From Mucilaginibacter ginsenosidivorax (GTDB lineage Bacteria > Bacteroidota > Bacteroidia > Sphingobacteriales > Sphingobacteriaceae), in the NCBI RefSeq assembly GCF_007971525.1, contig NZ_CP042437.1, forward strand, positions 1,426,001-1,490,000: 64,000 bases of DNA. The letters run 5' to 3'. A program made the translations under genes and the position numbers. Under the pieces are notes generated by a model that saw nothing but the letters and a program-made list of their open reading frames with translations, was not told the origin of the DNA and did no database searches. Positions 61,758 to 64,000 of the stretch are shown piece by piece. Within the stretch, counting starts at the first letter, position 1. The number at the start of each line of letters is the position of its first letter.

Positions 61758-62780
61758 TTAGTGCAGTATTTTAAACATCAACTCTTTCATCAGTTCGCCA
61801 TGGGGGGCGTTTGATTCAACACCTTTGCTTTTCAAATCATACTCGCGCAGGTAGCTGATGATTTGCATTGTTTTGGGGTAATTGTAACTGCGGCCGGCCA
61901 ACTCATAATCTTTTACAAAATAAGGGTTCACCCCTATCTCGCGGGCTACGTTCTGTGGCGATTTATCTTTTACATAATGATAGGCCAACACTTTGCTAAA
62001 AAAGTTATTCAGGTTGCCTAATACCAGCACAATTGGGTTTGCCTTGGGGTTTGCTTCAAAATAATTAATAATCTGATTAACCTTTAAAACATCCTTTTTA
62101 CCAAGGGCGGTTTGCAGTTCAAATACGTTATACTCTTTACTTATACCAATGTTATCCTGCACCAGCTTCAGGGTAATTTCCTGCCCGGCGGCTATGTTAA
62201 GCATTAGTTTCTCCAGTTCGTTAGCTATTTTAGATAGGTCGTTACCCAGGTATTCAGATAACATGGCCGATGCCTGCTGGTTTATTTTATAACCTTTATC
62301 GCTTATAAAACTTTCTATCCAGGCCGGTATCTTATTATCATACAAAGGCGCCGACTCAAAAATAAGCCCATTTTTTTCTATCGCCTTGTAAGTTTTTTTG
62401 CGCTTATCAAACTTGCCATACTTATAACAAAACACAAGTATGGTACTTGGCAGGGGCTTTTCCAGGTAACTCAATAAAGGGTCGATTCCTTTTTTGCTGT
62501 CATCATCCTTACCCCATTTCATATCCTGGGCTTCCTTTACCATAACTACCTGGTAATCGGCCATCATGGGATAGCGTTTGGCCGCATTAAGCACAGCCAT
62601 CATATCGGTATCCTTGCCGTATACCACGGTTTGGTTAAAGCCTTTCTCGGCCTCCGGCAGCAAATGGTGTTCAATGTAGTTGCTCACCACGTCAATAAAA
62701 TAAGGCTCTTCGCCGTGCAACAGGTACAAGGGCTTGTATTTACGGTTCTTTATATCCTTTACTATATCGGCAGCTGTCAT
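61758..62780 (-). CDS. holA: DNA polymerase III subunit delta
   Basis: 340 residues; the clamp-loader wrench subunit that opens the beta clamp. Motifs: KYKPLYLLHGEEPYFIDVVS near the N terminus, TVVYGKDTDMMAVLNAAKRY then PMMADYQVVMVKEAQDM, EYLGNDLSKIANELEKLML and a C-terminal collar domain (VARIEIGVNPYFVKDYE-like: VAREIGVNPYFVKDYELAGR). Length normal. Divergent from the HsdR-N-like gene. Confidence 0.95.
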   Translation of the reverse strand: MTAADIVKDIKNRKYKPLYLLHGEEPYFIDVVSNYIEHHLLPEAEKGFNQTVVYGKDTDMMAVLNAAKRYPMMADYQVVMVKEAQDMKWGKDDDSKKGIDPLLSYLEKPLPSTILVFCYKYGKFDKRKKTYKAIEKNGLIFESAPLYDNKIPAWIESFISDKGYKINQQASAMLSEYLGNDLSKIANELEKLMLNIAAGQEITLKLVQDNIGISKEYNVFELQTALGKKDVLKVNQIINYFEANPKANPIVLVLGNLNNFFSKVLAYHYVKDKSPQNVAREIGVNPYFVKDYELAGRSYNYPKTMQIISYLREYDLKSKGVESNAPHGELMKELMFKILH

Positions 62781-62791
62781 TCTTTTAAGGC

Positions 62792-63014
62792 AAAATTAAA
62801 AAGTCAAAATTCAAAAATGACTTTCTGGCTGAACATTCAAAATTAAAAAAATCAAAGCGGTAATGCCGCATAATGATGTAAATGTGGAAAGTAATATTTT
62901 GAAAAGTGCCGGGTTTGTGACCCTATGCCACACTTCCTTTGTTGAATTTTTAATTAAGCAATAAAACAGGCCGATGTTTCAGATATTCCTTTTTACTTTT
63001 GACTTTTTAATTTT
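62792..63014. repeat. Inverted-repeat-bounded AT-rich spacer between holA and 63020
   Basis: AAAATTAAAAAGTCAAAA (62792-62809) is the exact reverse complement of 62997-63014. The 187-bp middle has no gene. Further TTGAATTTTGAATTT repeats run right into the start of the next gene. Confidence 0.7.
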
Positions 63015-63019
63015 GAATT

Positions 63020-63478
63020 TTGAATTTACATCCCCTCAATCTCCCCCCCTATCCTTTTAAAATAAGCGACGATAACGGGCAGTTGAGCTTGTTTGACGAA
63101 ATCCGTAAAAAAAACATCGTGCTTACACCCGAAGAGTGGGTACGGCAGCACTTTGTACAATACCTTATCAGGCAAAAAGGATATCCACGGTCACTCATCC
63201 GGCTGGAGGGAGGGCTAAAGCTTAACGGATTGCAAAAACGTACCGATATAGTGGTATTTGACAGCAGCGGGCAACGGATTTTGATTGTAGAATGTAAAGC
63301 GCCATCTGTTAGCATCGATCAAAAAACTTTCGACCAGGTAGCCAGGTATAATATGGTGCACAAAGTATCGTTATTGGCGGTAAGTAATGGCCTGCAGCAC
63401 TATTATTGCACAATCAATCACGAACAAAAAAAGTATCAGTTTATTGAAGAACTGCCGGTTTACAGCAAGCCTGGTTAA
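63020..63478 (+). CDS. Orphan type I restriction HsdR N-terminal-domain-like protein
   Basis: 152 residues: a nuclease-type domain (PEEWVRQHFVQYLIRQKGYP then RSLIRLEGGLKLNGLQKRTD IVVFDSSGQRILIVECKAPS) with the PD-(D/E)XK core Asp (RTDIVVF) and E-x-K (VECKA). It lacks helicase or translocase parts, and no hsdM or hsdS is nearby. The start is TTG at 63020: no ATG is available and an in-frame TGA lies two codons upstream. That start lies inside a TTGAATTTTGAATTT repeat. Its stop overlaps the convergent neighbour's stop. This family occurs as a lone gene beside holA in many Bacteroidota, from memory. Confidence 0.8.
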   Translation: MNLHPLNLPPYPFKISDDNGQLSLFDEIRKKNIVLTPEEWVRQHFVQYLIRQKGYPRSLIRLEGGLKLNGLQKRTDIVVFDSSGQRILIVECKAPSVSIDQKTFDQVARYNMVHKVSLLAVSNGLQHYYCTINHEQKKYQFIEELPVYSKPG

Positions 63479-64000
63479 GCCGCGCGTACCAGCATCTGCA
63501 TTTTTTCCAGCAACTCATCGGGCTTAAATGGTTTTGAAACATAATCATTCATACCTGCCTCAAAAATTTTCTCTTTAATATCCAGCAACGCCGAAGCCGT
63601 AAGGGCGATAATAGGGATAAGCGATTTTTTTGGATCGGCCATTTTCCTTATTTCCATGGTGGCATCAAGGCCATTCATTACCGGCATCTGCAAATCCATC
63701 AATATAATATCAAAGTTGCCGTATTGCATTAATTCAACCGCGCGTAAGCCATTTTCGGCAATGGTAGGCGTTATGTTCCATTTAGATAACAGCTTTTTCA
63801 TCAGCATAACATTCACGATGTTATCTTCGGCAATAAGCACGCGGATACCTGATATTACATCATCTTTTTCCTGCGCCTGTACCAACGGAGTTATCGCTTT
63901 TTCAATAGCCATTTCTGTTGATACCGGGAACTCCATATTAAATGAAAACTCCGAACCGGCGCCCGGCTTACTGGATATGTGCATATGCAGGCCCTGCAAA
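63475..64000 (-). CDS. Hybrid sensor kinase, C-terminal receiver part (5' end beyond window)
   Basis: 174 codons visible, open to the right edge. The first residues (LQGLHMHISSKPGAGSEFSF then NMEFPV) are the end of a HATPase_c domain, so the gene is a hybrid histidine kinase cut by the window edge. A receiver domain follows: VLIAEDNIVNVMLMKKLL (acidic pair), IILMDLQMPVMNGLDAT (phospho-acceptor Asp), ALTAS and a Lys in VSKPFKPDEL. Its stop TAA overlaps the stop of the convergent gene at 63475-63478. Confidence 0.9.
   Translation of the reverse strand, partial: LQGLHMHISSKPGAGSEFSFNMEFPVSTEMAIEKAITPLVQAQEKDDVISGIRVLIAEDNIVNVMLMKKLLSKWNITPTIAENGLRAVELMQYGNFDIILMDLQMPVMNGLDATMEIRKMADPKKSLIPIIALTASALLDIKEKIFEAGMNDYVSKPFKPDELLEKMQMLVRAA

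Noticed and set aside
63020..63478. Type I restriction system
   Set aside because: Only an HsdR N-terminal-like domain is present, with no helicase, methylase or specificity gene around it.

Overview
The window is 64 kb of chromosome from a member of the Bacteroidota, most likely Sphingobacteriaceae and probably Mucilaginibacter or a close relative. This is inferred from gene content and style, not from a search. The signs are TAnnTTTG-type -7 promoter boxes ahead of rpsL, tyrS, pruA, rpsA and sucD, many small lipoproteins, an ECF sigma/anti-sigma pair, SYLF, DUF885 and DUF6624 proteins, a 6-domain S1 protein, and an rpsL-rpsG-fusA-rpsJ cluster. No rRNA, tRNA, CRISPR array or prophage was seen.

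Layout. 0-7 kb: class Ia ribonucleotide reductase (nrdB, nrdA cut by the window edge), msrB, a secreted serine hydrolase, sucD. 7-14 kb: a decayed ECF sigma gene behind a cupin anti-sigma factor, a GH30 glycosidase, a dicarboxylate symporter, two tandem lipoprotein paralogues. 14-21 kb: leuS carrying an in-frame insertion, a DUF885 lipoprotein, small lipoproteins, an orphan antitoxin-like gene. 21-25 kb: rpsL-rpsG-fusA-rpsJ, which ends in a terminator instead of running on to rplC. 25-35 kb: VOC and MmcQ proteins, a TPR protein, a KOW protein, pruA, a second serine hydrolase, pyrB and pyrR separated by an inverted-repeat-bounded four-helix-bundle gene. 35-43 kb: ACT protein, kptA, rpsA, AcpH-like protein, tyrS, an Xre/RES toxin-antitoxin pair, a PH-SHOCT protein, a LuxE-like protein. 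43-52 kb: a DUF1203 gene split by a complete IS4-family element, tandem SYLF genes, FAH hydrolase, MutS-like ATPase, an Rpn-type nuclease with a duplicated C-terminal cassette. 51-64 kb: a frameshifted TPR gene, penicillin acylase, thermonuclease, DUF6624 protein, a multi-PAS histidine kinase behind a 16-copy octamer repeat, a sulfotransferase/APS-kinase pair, holA, an orphan HsdR-N-like protein, and the end of a hybrid kinase.

The most unusual signal is a set of transposase-free, inverted-repeat-bounded insertions. The clearest lies inside leuS (15817-16323). It is 507 bp (169 codons), bounded by a perfect 37-bp inverted repeat. It encodes a DUF559 (PD-(D/E)XK/Vsr-like) nuclease domain with an intact-looking active site, and is fused in frame to leucyl-tRNA synthetase. 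Deleting exactly those 507 bp restores an ordinary-looking 936-residue LeuS. Each arm is itself a REP-like palindrome, and a near-identical solitary copy lies at 34683-34721. Relatives sit at the 3' ends of sucD, the symporter gene and pruA; the symporter's last codons and stop are made of the repeat. A second, unrelated unit (33571-34094) carries an S23/four-helix-bundle gene between 38/40-matching 40-bp inverted repeats, wedged between the pyrR stop and the pyrB start. Several other palindrome families fill the gaps, including one found three times exactly between convergent genes, where it could serve as a bidirectional terminator.
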